Shown one piece after another: positions 34,001-44,983 of a stretch of DNA of 64,000 bases. Position numbers and translations under genes: made by a program. The stretch is from contig NW_024735191.1 in the NCBI RefSeq assembly GCF_018991925.1, positions 150,001 through 214,000 on the forward strand, written 5' to 3'. Position 1 is the first letter of the stretch, and every line of letters begins with the position of its first letter. The notes beneath the pieces were generated by a model. It saw only the letters and a list, made by a program, of their open reading frames with translations, had not been told where the DNA came from and ran no database searches. This stretch comes from Homarus americanus (lineage: Eukaryota > Arthropoda > Malacostraca > Decapoda > Nephropidae).

Positions 34001-34900
34001 GTTTTAAGAGTCAAGACCTGAACGCTGAGAGGAAAAACACTTGTGGGAAGGTTTTTATTGTATTAGTTACAACCCAATTAGTCTTGTGGTGTAAGTATAT
34101 GGTCTTGTTGTAGTGTAGGGATCTGACTCTCATTGTAAGTAAGATAAGTGGTGTAAGTGGTTTAAGTAACTGTGTAAAAGTGTCACTAATGATTTAAATG
34201 ACTGTCGTGAGAAAATGCATTTTTTTTGTGTTACTTGTGATCGATCAACTAATTCTTGTGTCTTCAAACTTAAAATTTATTTACTTTGTATCAGATTAAA
34301 ATATAATTATACCTTCCGCTTGATGATTTAATGCAATACCAGGCCCAGTGGTTGATAATTCACTCACTAGATGGCGCTGGCTCGTATTACATAAACTAGT
34401 ACTTGGCAACTGTTCAAAAGGAGACATCACCAGATATACTCAGTTAAGTTTCCCATGTTATTGAAACTTACTATTTTTAAATTTCAGGTAAAGGCGAGAG
34501 TCATGTTTGTTGTGGAAATGTTAAATTGGTGTGAGTGTGCTCATGATTTTGTCTCTTGAGAAAACTACAGCGATTCACTAAATTGAAATCACTAAGAACT
34601 GTCGTGATATCTAAGGAGAGTTGCCGGGGTCATCCAGCCATCTAACTGGAGAAAATCAGGTGAAGGAATAACACTTTTCTTATTCAGATTTTTGTCCCTA
34701 ATATTCCAGTTAACAAAGATACTATTATCACCTGCCCATTCACGTGCACCTGTAATAAATGACCTTTCCTCTACACGAACAGTCTGACATTTGCCTTCAC
34801 CAACTTATTGACCTGAAATAACAGTAAATAAACTTCCATCCCACATAAAATAAGATGCGTTGTTAGTTTGTGCGAATTGCCAAACTACCACAGATACAGT
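34001..34900. other. Low-repeat, A/T-leaning stretch
   Basis: No long frame and no known repeat. It contains the CTCF-like match at 34364-34377. Confidence 0.55.
34364..34377 (+). promoter_or_regulatory. CTCF-like core match (TCACTAGATGGCGC)
   Basis: Agrees at 13 of 14 positions with the degenerate CTCF consensus CCASYAGRKGGCRS; only the first C is T. A match this good could occur by chance about once in a window of this size, so this is a pointer only. Confidence 0.25.
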
Positions 34901-34903
34901 TGT

Positions 34904-35085
34904 GGAAAAAAGTCCTGTCAGTCATCCGTCCCATAATGAACCGCAAGACTCATGAACCTGCGAATCCGAGACATGACACAGTGTTCGACCCATAGTTAGT
35001 GTACTATGTGATGTCTCGGATTCACTGGTTCATGAGTTTCAGGGTTCATGGATGTGACGGAGCAATAATTGACTTTTTTTTCTCT
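34904..35085. repeat. Imperfect palindrome / fold-back element, arms about 80 bp
   Basis: The left arm (34904-34988) contains ACTCATGAACCTGCGAATCC then GAGACATGACA. The right arm (34996-35085) contains the complement: TGATGTCTCGGATTCACTGG and TTCATGAGTTTCAGGGTTCATG. The loop is about 8 bases. The outer parts also pair (GAAAAAAGTC against GACTTTTTTTTC). This could be a fold-back MITE remnant or a hairpin RNA source; no target duplication is obvious. Confidence 0.8.
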
Positions 35086-35465
35086 GCTGCTCTGGTTACT
35101 GTAATCGAGTCGTATAATTCCATATTTATTTCTTATGTATTATGTACGTAACGTTGCCTTGGTTGTGTGTTGTAAGTTATTGCTGTTTTTTTTTTGTGAG
35201 TATAAAACTGAGTAGCGTTATTATTATGTTTGAATAATTCGGACGACGACGCTTCCTGATTCTCATGTAAACAAAGATGGCGGCGGGCAGGCAGTAAGCA
35301 AAAACAGCGCCCTTTTTGTGAGGAGAAAACTAGGAATAAATGCTCGAAGAAAGGTGTTATTCCTCCACGCGATTTTTATTCGTGAAGTAAGAAATTAGTT
35401 TACTTCAATAGATATTTTTCCTTAGGCGGCTGGTTAACGCGGGCTACTGTCCTCGAATATTACTT
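35086..35465. other. Low-repeat stretch with CpG-bearing core
   Basis: A/T-rich until about 35240, then CpG-containing around 35240-35300. No long frame. Confidence 0.5.
35274..35284 (+). promoter_or_regulatory. AAGATGGCGGC motif (YY1-type / initiator-like)
   Basis: The 11-mer AAGATGGCGGC equals the YY1 binding core that often overlaps start codons near metazoan transcription starts. Here the ATG opens a short frame (Met-Ala-Ala-Gly-Arg) that reaches a GTAAGC at about 35296, a plausible splice donor. A first exon is possible but no downstream exon was found. Confidence 0.3.
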
Positions 35466-35580
35466 CAAACCTAACCTAACTTAACCCAACCAGACTTGTC
35501 CTAACCTAACTTTACCCTAACTTAACCTACTTAACTCTAACCTCAACTAACCTAACCTAAACTAAATTAACCTAAGCTAA
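35466..35580 (-). repeat. Degenerate (AACCT)n telomere-like tract
   Basis: Words ACCTAACCTAAC, ACTTAACC and CCTAACTTTACCC show an old tract with TTAGG on the - strand, heavily mutated. Confidence 0.75.
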
Positions 35581-35689
35581 TTATATTTTTGTTTCATTGT
35601 TTTGTCTTTGTTGTAATATTATCATTGGAAGAGTTAATTAGTTGATGTCTTTGTCGTTTATCAGTTGTTTTAATGTTATACGTTTGGTT

Positions 35690-35760
35690 AGGTTTGATAT
35701 TGTTTAGTTTTGGCTTGGTTGAGTTAGTCGAATTTAGGTTAGGTCAGGTTAGGTCAGGTT
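35690..35760 (+). repeat. Degenerate TTAGG-like tract
   Basis: GGTTAGGTTTGAT at the left, then GGTTAGGTCAGGTTAGGTCAGG at the right. Orientation is opposite to the tract 110 bp upstream, so the two face each other. Confidence 0.65.
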
Positions 35761-36440
35761 ATTATTGTTGTTGTTATTACTGCACTTCAACAACGGAGAG
35801 GTCTTTAAGCGCGAAACATGGACAGTAATATCTGAGTCCAACAACATCAAATATTATGATAGATGGAGCTGTGTGTGGGGTCAGGTGGAGGTGAACAAGG
35901 CGTGGGCTCCACCTGTGTGTGTTGCAGGGTGAGGATCAGCCCTATACTATCCTGGCTCTCGTGTGTATGCAGAAGCTGATTGTTGGAGCTCTTTTTTTCC
36001 TGATTATGGCCTCCAGCCTCCCCTTATAACCATACCTTCTCTACCATTTTATTACCTAATTATCCTGTATATAAACCTGCTGTAGATCAGGAGCAGTAAT
36101 TGCTACAACCCCCGCCCTAGTAGCCGGAGCCACGGCAAGTGAAGGCCTGGTGATCAGACAAACCCTTCTCCCTCCCCCACTCCCTCCCGTCTAAACGTTG
36201 CTGGGTAGTTGGGAACTGTCAGCTCGCGATGTTGTACTGTGTCAACATCGGGCTTCAGTGGCTGTGGCTCCGGAGTAGCAATTTCCTTCTGACTATACGT
36301 ATAACCATTCTGAATCTTATAATATATAATGGTTGCCCTCGTAACGAGGATGGCCGGCCAGGCCACCTAGGCGTAAATTTGTTTAAGGTGTAGAAGCTGT
36401 CGCCACCACATCAAACACACCCTAAGTTAATGAGCTGCAT
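35761..36440. other. Low-repeat stretch with a short inverted repeat
   Basis: Segments at about 36119-36145 (AGTAGCCGGAGCCACGGCAA) and 36250-36285 (CAGTGGCTGTGGCTCCGGAG) are near reverse complements, 110 bp apart. No gene recognised; a 70-codon - frame at 36154-36366 spans the interval. Confidence 0.5.
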
Positions 36441-36449
36441 GACCCAGTG

Positions 36450-36633
36450 TCAACGAATAGTCCGAGAAGACCGGACAACTCGCAAACTGCACTGGCTAAC
36501 CATTACCCCGGAACACGATCAGTAAATCGATTAACATCCAGGTCCCCACTTACTGCTGGGTAGACAGGCAAATGGCGTCCGGGTCCGTTTCTTGTGAGGT
36601 TAGCATACTGACCATTACACCACAGGTCGCCTT
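36450..36633 (-). mobile_element. Candidate tRNA-derived SINE
   Basis: On the - strand the 5' head reads GGCGACCTGTGGTGTAATGG then TCAGTATGCTAACCTCACAAG. It resembles a tRNA A box and anticodon arm (GTGTAATGGTCAGTATGC). The B box that should follow is reduced to CGGACCCGGACGCC, without GTTCGA. The body contains CTGTCTACCCAGCAGTAAGT and GGGGACCTGGATG. The sense that this is a SINE comes from the tRNA-like head plus non-tRNA body; damage to the B box means it cannot now be transcribed by RNA polymerase III in the usual way. Confidence 0.5.
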
Positions 36634-36788
36634 CACACAGACACATGTAGAGCACTATGCACACTTCATGACTGTGAGTGTCGTCCCTGTCACCGCTGCT
36701 TGAGTGTGTGGTCAGGTGAAGTCAAAATAATGTTGATGATTGTGACATTAATTACGGTCATGTTAGACTGTTGTTTGTAGCAGCAAGT

Positions 36789-36812
36789 AAACACACACAC
36801 ACACACACACAC
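36789..36812. repeat. (CA)n microsatellite
   Basis: About 12 CA units. Confidence 0.93.
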
Positions 36813-36889
36813 ATATGGATGTTTAAATACTGAATATACATTTCCTATTGAAGTTATACCAAAGGGAGCTTATGAACAGCTCTTAAGAT

Positions 36890-37525
36890 TACCCCACCAC
36901 TATGACCCCCCACACGTAAGCTACCCTACCACTACGACCCCCACACATAAGCCACCCCACCACCACGACCCCACACACAAGCCACCCCACTACCACAGGC
37001 CCCCACACATAAGCCACCCCACCACCACGACGCCCCACGCGCCACCCCACCACCACGACGCCCCACGCAAGCCACCCCACCACCACGATCCCCACACTGA
37101 AGTCACCCACCACCACGATCCCCACACGTAAGCCACCCCACCACCACGATCCCACACGTAAGCCACCCACCACCACGATCCCACACATAAGCCACCCACC
37201 ACCACGGCCCCCACACAAGCCACCCCACCACCACGGCCCCACATAGTTAACCCCACCACCACGATCCCCACACTGAAGTCACCCACCTCCACGATCCCCA
37301 CACGTAAGACACCCCACCACCACGACCCCACACGTAAGCCACCACACCACCACGAACCCCCACACACATAAGCCACCACACCACCACGACCCCCACACGT
37401 AAGCCACTACACCACCACGACCCCCACACGTAAGCCACCACACCACCACGACCCAACTACACCACCACGACCCCTGCACGTAAGCCACCACACCACCACG
37501 ACCCCCACACATAAGCGCCGACACC
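36890..37525 (+). repeat. About 31-bp C-rich minisatellite (core TAAGCCACCCCACCACCACG)
   Basis: About 20 units of variable length (26-34 bp), each with TAAGCCACC, CACCACCACGA and CCCCACAC. Indels are frequent, so frames on the - strand (Gly/Val/Trp-rich) switch often. Confidence 0.93.
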
Positions 37526-37659
37526 CTAAAAACTGATCCTAAATCCACTGGTGATGGACCCCATGTTAACACAGCTGTCGCGACCATAGAGTGGGAACAA
37601 ATGCACTAAATCTGATGTTACCCAAACACCAGCCTCTTATATCGTCCCCATCACCATCA

Positions 37660-39165
37660 GTAGCTGTGTTGACATCCGTTTATCTGTGGTGCTTAGTGAC
37701 GGTGACCTGACATCAGTAGCTGTGTTGACATCCGTTTATTCTGGTGCCAAGTGACGGTGACCTGACATCAGTAGCTGGTTGACATCCGTTTATCTGTGGT
37801 GCTTAGTGACGGTGACCTGACATCAGTGGCTGTGCTGACATTCGTTTATCTGTGGTGCCAAGTGACGGTGACTCGACATCAGTAGCTGTGTTGACATCCG
37901 TTTATCTGTGGTGCCGAGTGACGGACCTGACATCAGTGGCTGTGTTGACATCCGTTTATCTGTGGTGCCAAGTGACGTTGACCTGACATCAGTGGCTGCT
38001 GTTGACATCCGTTTATCTGTGGTGCCAAGTGACAGTGACCTGACATCAGTGGCTGTGTTGACATCCGTTTATCTGTGGTGCCAAGTGACAGTGACCTGAC
38101 ATCAGTGGCTGTGTTGACATTCGTTTATCTGTGGTGCCAAGTGACGTTGACCTGACATCAGTGGCTGTGTTGACATCCGTTTATCTGTGGTGCCATGACG
38201 GTGACCTGACATCAGTGGCTGTGTTGACATCCGTTTATCTGTGGTGCCAAGTGACGGTGACCTGACATCAGTGGCTGTGTTGACATTCGTTTATCTGTGG
38301 TGCAAGTGACGTTGACCTGACATCAGTGGTGTGCTGACATTCGTTTATCTGTGGTGCCAAGTGACGGTGACCTGACATCAGTGGCTGTGTTGACATCCGT
38401 TTATCTGTGGTGCCAGTGACGGTGACCTGACATCAGTGGCTGTGTTGACATTCGTTTATCTGTGGTGCCGTGACGGTGACCTGACATCAGTGGCTTTGTG
38501 TTGACATCCGTTTATCTGTGGTGCTAAGTGACGGTGACCTGACATCAGTGGCTGTGTTGACATTCGTTTATCTATGGTGCCAAGTGACGGTGACCTGACA
38601 TCAATAGCTGTGTTGACATTCGTTTATCTGTGGTGCCAAGTGACGGTGACCTGACATCAGTGGCTGTGTTGATATCCGTTTATCTGTGGTGCCAAGTGAC
38701 GGTGACCTGACATCAGTGGCTGTTGACATCCGTTTATCTGTGGTGCCAAGTGACGGTGACCTGACATCAGTGGCTGTGTTGATATCCGTTTATCTGTGGT
38801 GCCAAGTGACGGTGTGACCTGACATCGCGTGTTGACATCCGTTTATCTGTGGTGCCAAGTGACGGTGACCTGACATCAGTAGCTGTGTTGACATCCGTTT
38901 ATCTGTGGTGCTTAGTAGCGGATGACCTGACATCAGTAGCTGTGTTGACATCCGTTTATCTGTGGTGCTTAGTGACGGTGACCTGACATCAGTAGCTGTG
39001 TTGACATCCGTTTATCTGTGGTGCCAAGTGACGGTGACCTGACATCAGTAGCTGTGTTGACATCCGTTTATCTATGGTGCCAAGTGACAGTGACCTGACA
39101 TCAGTGGCTGTGTTGACATCCGTTTATCTATGGTGCCAAGTGACGGTGACCTGACATGTCAACAT
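37660..39165 (+). repeat. 56-bp minisatellite (core GTGACGGTGACCTGACATCA), about 27 units
   Basis: After the core comes GTGGCTGTGTTGACATCCGT and TTATCTGTGGTGCCAA. Variants: GTAGCTG (both ends), ATTCGT, GACGTTGACC, GCTTAG, and small deletions. Variant types cluster: GCTTAG plus GTAGCTG occur at the left and right ends, GTGGCTG in the middle. Confidence 0.96.
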
Positions 39166-39499
39166 TACCAACACCTCAGAGAATTTAGATGGTATTTTTT
39201 TGCCATCATGCAGGTCAAAACCGATGTCATTATCATATACCTGTGTTACTTATTATTAAAGTATTTAGTCTGTTTGATGCTATACAGTGTCATACTCTAG
39301 TGAAAATTATCAAATTATATATGTCGCCTTCATAGACATCAACTAATTAATTATTGCAGTTTTTCGTTGAATAATTTAGCCATAGTAAATTCGGTTAAAA
39401 TATTCCAACCTGTTGTTAAGTCAATTTAGGGAGAAATATTTGTAGATGACGTTGGTTCTTAAACTGTAGAGCCCACATCTGCATCACAGGGACACACAG
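39166..39499. other. A/T-rich non-coding stretch
   Basis: No gene or repeat recognised between two minisatellites. Confidence 0.6.
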
Positions 39500-39830
39500 A
39501 GGCCATGTTAGACACCTCTGTAATGTTCGTAAGATAACTCCCTCAGAGGCCATGTTAGACACCTCTGTAATGTTCGTAAGATAACTCCCTCAGAGGCCAT
39601 GTTAGACACCTCTGTAATGTTCGTAAGATAACTATCCCAGAGGCCATGTTAGACACCTCTGTAATGTTCGTAAGATAACTCCCTCAGAGGCCATGTTAGA
39701 CACCTCTGTAATGTTCGTAAGATAACTCCCCCAGAAGCCATATTAGACACCTCTGTAATGTTCGTAATAACTCCCTCAGAGGCCATGTTAGACACCTCTG
39801 TAATGTTCGTAATAACTCCCCTAGATATCA
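39500..39830 (+). repeat. 47-bp minisatellite with palindromic half (AGAGGCCATGTTAGACACCT)
   Basis: Seven units. Each contains CAGAGG and CCTCTG 18 bases apart, able to form a 6-bp-stem hairpin, followed by GTAATGTTCGTAAGATAACT and CCCT. The last two units lack AAG in GTAAGATAAC. Confidence 0.94.
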
Positions 39831-40300
39831 TGTTCCTTCACACGGTGATTTTTTTTTAATACATTCCAATTTTTTTTTAGTTTACTGATTAGATAAAAAA
39901 AAGGCATCATATATAATTTGTCATGTCGCTCAGTTATTTGAAGAGCAGGACGACGAGTTGGTCACCTGATACCTTAGTGGTTAATTAATGAGCGGCTGAC
40001 GGCTAGGTAGAGGTGCAGAGATGCCTTGGGGCGTGCGTGGGGGTGAGGGCGTGTGGTGTCCGGGTAGGAGGGACTTGGTCTGGGACAGCTGATGGGGGTC
40101 AAAGGTGAACCTGAGGGGAGGGGTAGGATGTGGGGCAGGGGGAGGTGGCAGGAGGTTGGTGCAAAATGTTTCTCTCAGTCGATAAAAATTGTGAAAGATT
40201 TAACTAATGCAGCTTAAGGCGCACCCACACACACACCACAAAGAGAACTATAGCTCAAAATCTCTCCCGTGTCAATATATTTATGAACTCCCGGTATCAT
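39831..40300. other. Non-coding stretch with a G-rich block
   Basis: A/T-rich to about 39930, then G-rich at 40025-40165 (GGGGTGAGGGCGTG, GGGGGAGGTGGCAGG). No gene recognised. Confidence 0.55.
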
Positions 40301-41776
40301 CGCCGCCAATAACGTCACTGTTTGAACAACTGTACACACACACCCTACCCTCACATACACACACATACATACACCCCATCCCCACCCCTTCACGCACACA
40401 CACACATTTCTAAATAATCCTTAAATCACCTCTCACGCCTCCAATGATCTCCCCTCACCCCCTTAACTCTCCCCTTACACCCCCCCCACCACCCTTTATC
40501 ACACCCCATAATAATGTCCGCACACATCCCAAACTCCCTAGGGATTATTTTTGTGTTTACTCTGAGGTGACTTTGAGAGCCAACAGGATCCAGAAGTCTC
40601 AAAGTTTCAGAGAATTATATTATGCTTCTAACTGCGGGCTGGAGGGTGATGGCTGTGGGGTGATGGCTGTGGGGTGAGGGCGGGGAGGTGAGGGCTGGGA
40701 GGTGAGGGCTTGGGGGTGAAGGCAGTTGTTAAGATAATGTGTATAGTTACATTAACCCCTCTGTTCAATTTTGTAACTCTCTTAGACGCCAATTTTTGTG
40801 ACTTAGAAAATATGCAAATTGGATAGATTCTTTCTCATCTCAAACAATTTACAGCAAAAGTTAATGTGTGGATGTTTAGAATCCATACTTAACGTAGCGT
40901 AAAGTGTTACTATTTACGAGAATATGTACGAACTTTTGAGAAATTTGGGTTCAGGTTCCAGATTTTCGAGTCCGTGTGATTTATTGATCTGTGGTGACAA
41001 CTGTATTGTTCTCTTATACTGTGGAGGTCTGGACGGCTGGCTCCTCTGTGTAAGGTTTAATGTGTGTGTGTGTGTGTAGAGGTGAGCCAATGTGTGTGTT
41101 TATGTGTGTATGACTGTCTATATATATGTGTGTATGATTGTGTATGGTTGTATAAATATGTGTATGTTTATATATATATAGTTTCATATATGTTTACATA
41201 GTTTTTGTATATTAGTAATTATAAACGTCTGGTATTTATAGGGATTATGGTCATGACTGTGTTTATTCTGATAGGATCTTGTATCTAATGTTTTATGGGA
41301 ACCGCTGTAACTACCTCACCTCGCAGGGGGGGGGGGGGAGCGTAAGATCTGAACCTCCTCTCAAAGGCGCTCACAGTCGAGTTAATTTGTCTACCTGTCT
41401 TCAGGATGTGAAACAAAACACCCCCTTCTACCCTATCACCTCCCTCTCTCTCTCTCCCTCTCCCTCTCCACCCTACCCTCCTTCCCCCCTCCCACCCTAC
41501 CAGCCTCCGTCACCACTCCCCCCTCTTGGAAGACCCGGCTCTCATTACCATTAGAAATCAATCGAGTGGTTTATCCCTGGGAGAAATTACACTGCTTTGT
41601 CCTCCACGAATCAATTACTGCTCGCTCAATTACCATTTTACAGCCCTGCCTGGAATTTGTCTAGCGAGAGGCCCACTTAAATGCTCACCACAAGGGGGAA
41701 AATGATACGCGGAATTTGTTTAAGGAATTAGATGAACCTTGACTGTTTAGTTAATTGTCTAAGAGTTAAAAAAGTT

Positions 41777-41779
<3 letters not shown>
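40301..41779. other. Non-coding stretch with small repeats
   Basis: CA-rich words at 40330-40410; four TGAGGGCTGGGAGG-like phrases at 40630-40710; TGTGTATG drift at 41060-41180; a 15-base G run at about 41324-41338; CT/CCT-rich sequence at 41440-41525. No gene recognised. Confidence 0.55.
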
Positions 41780-41812
<33 letters not shown>

Positions 41813-41935
41813 TAGTACTAGCGATGGTGACGGTCGTAGTAGCAGTAGTGGTAGCGATTGTGGTGGTAGTAGTAGTGGTGGTGGTGCAGGTAGTAGTAGT
41901 AGTAGTAATAGTGATGGTAGTGCTGTTCGTGGTGG
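41780..41935. repeat. (GA)n followed by (GTA)n/(GTG)n trinucleotide tract
   Basis: GA at 41780-41806, then irregular GTA/GTG/GTC triplets to about 41935. Confidence 0.9.
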
Positions 41936-42059
41936 TCCAGTGGGGGTTTGGCATCTGTAGAGGTGGTTGAGCTCGTTAGTGAGGTCAAAAGGGGTCACCT
42001 ACGCCCTGACCTGTGATTTAGCTGACTCCCCTCCCAATTAGATCTGTCAAAACAAAGTG

Positions 42060-42720
42060 GAGGTGTACGACAGAGGGAGCTAGGGGGGGGAGGGAGAAGA
42101 GAGGAGGAAGAGGAGGAGGAGGGGATAGAAAGACGAAGGATGAGAAAGAGGGATGTAAAGAGGAGGGAATGAGAAGGATAGTAAGAGGGGAGGAGGAGGG
42201 ATAGAGAAAGGAAGAGGAGAAATGAACTAATAGAAAGAGGAAGAAGAGGATGAGGAATTAAATAATCAAGAGAAGAAGGGAATGCAGAAAGGAAGAGAAA
42301 CGAACAGAGGAGGAGAAGAAGGTGGAGAGATGGGGAAATGGAAAGAGGGAGAAGGAGGGAAGGGGAGGATAAGAAGAAGAATGGGAACAGATATAAGAAA
42401 ATGGAGAAGGAGAACGAAGAAACGAAGTGAAAGGATAATAAGATTGAACTAAAGAAAACGAAGATAATAAACAAAATCAAGGAGAAAGGGAAGAAGGAAG
42501 ATGAGAGTTAGAAGGGAGGGAAAGGAGGAAAATGAAGATAAAACGAAGAATGTAAGGAAAGAAAATGGAAAGTGAGAGAAAAGAGAAGAAGGATGAGGAA
42601 GAAGAAGGTAATAACGAGGAGGAAAGAGAAGCAGTAGAAGACCAAAGATGGAAAGAAAGAGTAGAAAGAACAGACACAGAAACAGAAGAGAATGAAAAAA
42701 AAACCAGACGATAAAAGAAG
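42060..42720 (+). repeat. Polypurine tract, about 650 bp
   Basis: Almost every base on the + strand is A or G, with AGGAGGA, GAAGAAGG and GGAAAGA words and no fixed period. The - strand frames are Ser/Leu/Phe-rich and compositional. Confidence 0.9.
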
Positions 42721-42775
42721 AGAGGATGATGAAGAAAAACTTAATGGTGAGAATTAAAGGGGAAATACATCTATC

Positions 42776-42946
42776 AGTCAGTCAGTCAGTCAGGAAAAGC
42801 ATTGATCCTGAGAGAGGGATATAGAATAACGTAAACACAGACGTAAACACAGACGTAAACACAGACGTAAACATGAACACAGACAGAGGAAAAATGGTAG
42901 TTATGGTGAGATGGGAGGTGGATTGATATTCACGTTGGCCTGAATG

Positions 42947-42994
<48 letters not shown>
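42776..42994. repeat. (CAGT)n, a 12-bp repeat (CAGACGTAAACA) and (TG)n
   Basis: CAGT about 4 units at 42776; CAGACGTAAACA about 4 units at 42832-42870; TG about 22 units at 42950-42994. Confidence 0.92.
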
Positions 42995-42996
<2 letters not shown>

Positions 42997-43152
42997 CTCA
43001 TGGCGTGATGACTTGTCTTCTAAGGGTTAGTATCTGTCTTTCCCTTTTCGTTTCCTGTTTAATTTTCGTTCCCCTTTCTCCTCTTTCCACCCCTTTTATG
43101 TCTTTCTTTTTATTCTTCTAACTTTTATTTCCCATCCTCTCATTCTTTCCTT

Positions 43153-43153
<1 letters not shown>

Positions 43154-43188
<35 letters not shown>

Positions 43189-43650
43189 CCAACCAACCCA
43201 ATCCTTCCCATTCCCTTCCCATCCTCACCATTCCCTTCCCATCCCACCATCTCCCCTCCCATCCCCACCATTCCCTTCCATCCCCACCATTCCCTTCCCA
43301 TCCCCACCACCATCCTCACCTTCCCCCATCCTTACCATTCCCTTCCCATCCCCACCATTCCCCTCATCCCCACCATTCCCTTCCCATCCCCACCATTCCT
43401 TCCCATCTCACCATTCCCCTTCCCATCCTTACTCATTCCCTTCCCATCCCCCATTCCTTCTCTATCCCCACCATTCCCTTCCCCTATTCCTTCCCATCCT
43501 CACCATTCCCTCCATCCCCACCATTTCCTTCCCATCCCCACCATTTCCTTCCCATCCCCAATACTTCCTTCCCATCCCCAATTCATTCTTCCCATCCCAC
43601 CATTCCCTTCCCATCTCACCATTCCCTTCCCATCCTCACCATTCCTCATC
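43154..43650 (+). repeat. (CT)n and a 20-bp minisatellite (CCCACCATTCCCTTCCCATC)
   Basis: CT at 43154-43185, then about 23 units of the 20-bp repeat with frequent small deletions (for example missing CCC or TTCC). Confidence 0.92.
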
Positions 43651-44443
43651 TGCCCAACTGCAATTCCCTGTACGATACCCATCTCTCTCGTTCACTTAAA
43701 CCATATCGCAACCTCTTTTCACCTCCTCCCCATCTCCCCCTCCTTCTCTCGTCACCTCCCCACTCCTCCCCACCCCACCTCCCCATCACATTGGCCCTCA
43801 CCAGAACGCAGCCCTCCCCCACCTCTCCAGAACGTGACTACTGACGTTCGCACAGGACTTCCCGATGATGGATGTCAAATGTCAGTGACGGCGCGGTTGA
43901 CAGACAGACAGACAGACAGACAGATTATGCATTGCTATAAACAAAATCTTATATTCAATAACTAAGGAAAAAAATCCCATACCATCAAGCAGGTCATATC
44001 AGGTCATCCAGTTTCTATTATTCTCCTCCCCTCCCCCTGCTGCCGTGACCTTTGACCTCATGTCCTGGCTAGTGTTGCAACACCCAGGGGGACGACACCA
44101 TCTTGGTCAGCAAGTGTAAATTCTCCCACGGATTGACACGAGCTTGACAAGTGGTGGTGGTCACACAGTTGATCATCAGTCAGTCAACTGGTGGGGCTGG
44201 AGGGAGGGAGGGAAGGAAGTATTGGAAGGAGGGAAAGAATGAGGGATAGAGGAGGAGATGCGGAAGGAGGGAGGGAAGGGAAAGGGGTCAATAGGATGAC
44301 GAGGGAGGGAGGGAGGGAGCGTCATGCCCGACTCTCCACACTGAGTAAGTACAGTGGCTGCTGGGGGTAATGTGTACACTCGTCGTCACACTCCAGAGAT
44401 CAACTAGATGTCTATATGTTACAGTCTGATCAGTCATTCACAG
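43651..44443. other. Non-coding stretch with small repeats
   Basis: C-rich at 43715-43825, (ACAG)n at 43902-43923, (GGGA)n at 44200-44325. No gene recognised. It contains one member of the dispersed element described at 44070-44170. Confidence 0.55.
44070..44170 (-). repeat. Diverged third member of the 47/48-kb dispersed element
   Basis: On the - strand it shares GTCAATCCGTGGGAGAATTT with the copies at 47073-47305 and 48124-48320, and a GTTGCAACAC or GCTGCAACAC word at the same spacing. Other positions have drifted. Confidence 0.8.
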
Positions 44444-44446
44444 AAG

Positions 44447-44498
<52 letters not shown>
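44444..44498. repeat. (GATA)n microsatellite
   Basis: About 13 GATA units. Confidence 0.97.
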
Positions 44499-44499
<1 letters not shown>

Positions 44500-44983
44500 T
44501 TGACACAGTTTATTTAGACAGAAAAACACAGATACAGAGTGGATAATTATAACAATATTAACATGGCTGAGCCAGTTGAGAACCTGAGCTCTCCTGTGGG
44601 CACCTGATATATACTGTACTTTTACCTCAAGGAATTATTATGTAACATTTAGTATCATCTGGAATAGTACAATAGCATGATGGTAGTAAGAATGTTACCA
44701 CGATTATCACTTCGTTATTTATTTATTTTAATTTTATATTTTATATTATAAGTATATACATATTTTACAGTGGAATTGATATACATTAATCTGATAAGTG
44801 AGGGAAGCAATACAACACGGGTTGTGTTAAGGTGAAACAAGAGGACAGAAACAGTAAGGCTCACGTCTTGACGGTAAATATATAATTATTGTAATGGTAA
44901 TTTCTATCTACCTGACAATATATGATATAATGGTTTTGGTGGAGCAATAAAGGTAAGAGTATAAAGTAAGTGTTACAAAATTA
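44499..44983. other. A/T-rich stretch, partly 3' UTR of the adjoining LINE
   Basis: Immediately downstream (in - sense) of the LINE stop; how much belongs to its 3' UTR cannot be told without a second copy. Confidence 0.5.

Noticed and set aside
36572..36633. Functional tRNA gene on the - strand
   Set aside because: The A-box-like head is present but there is no B box, no closed acceptor stem and a SINE-like body follows.
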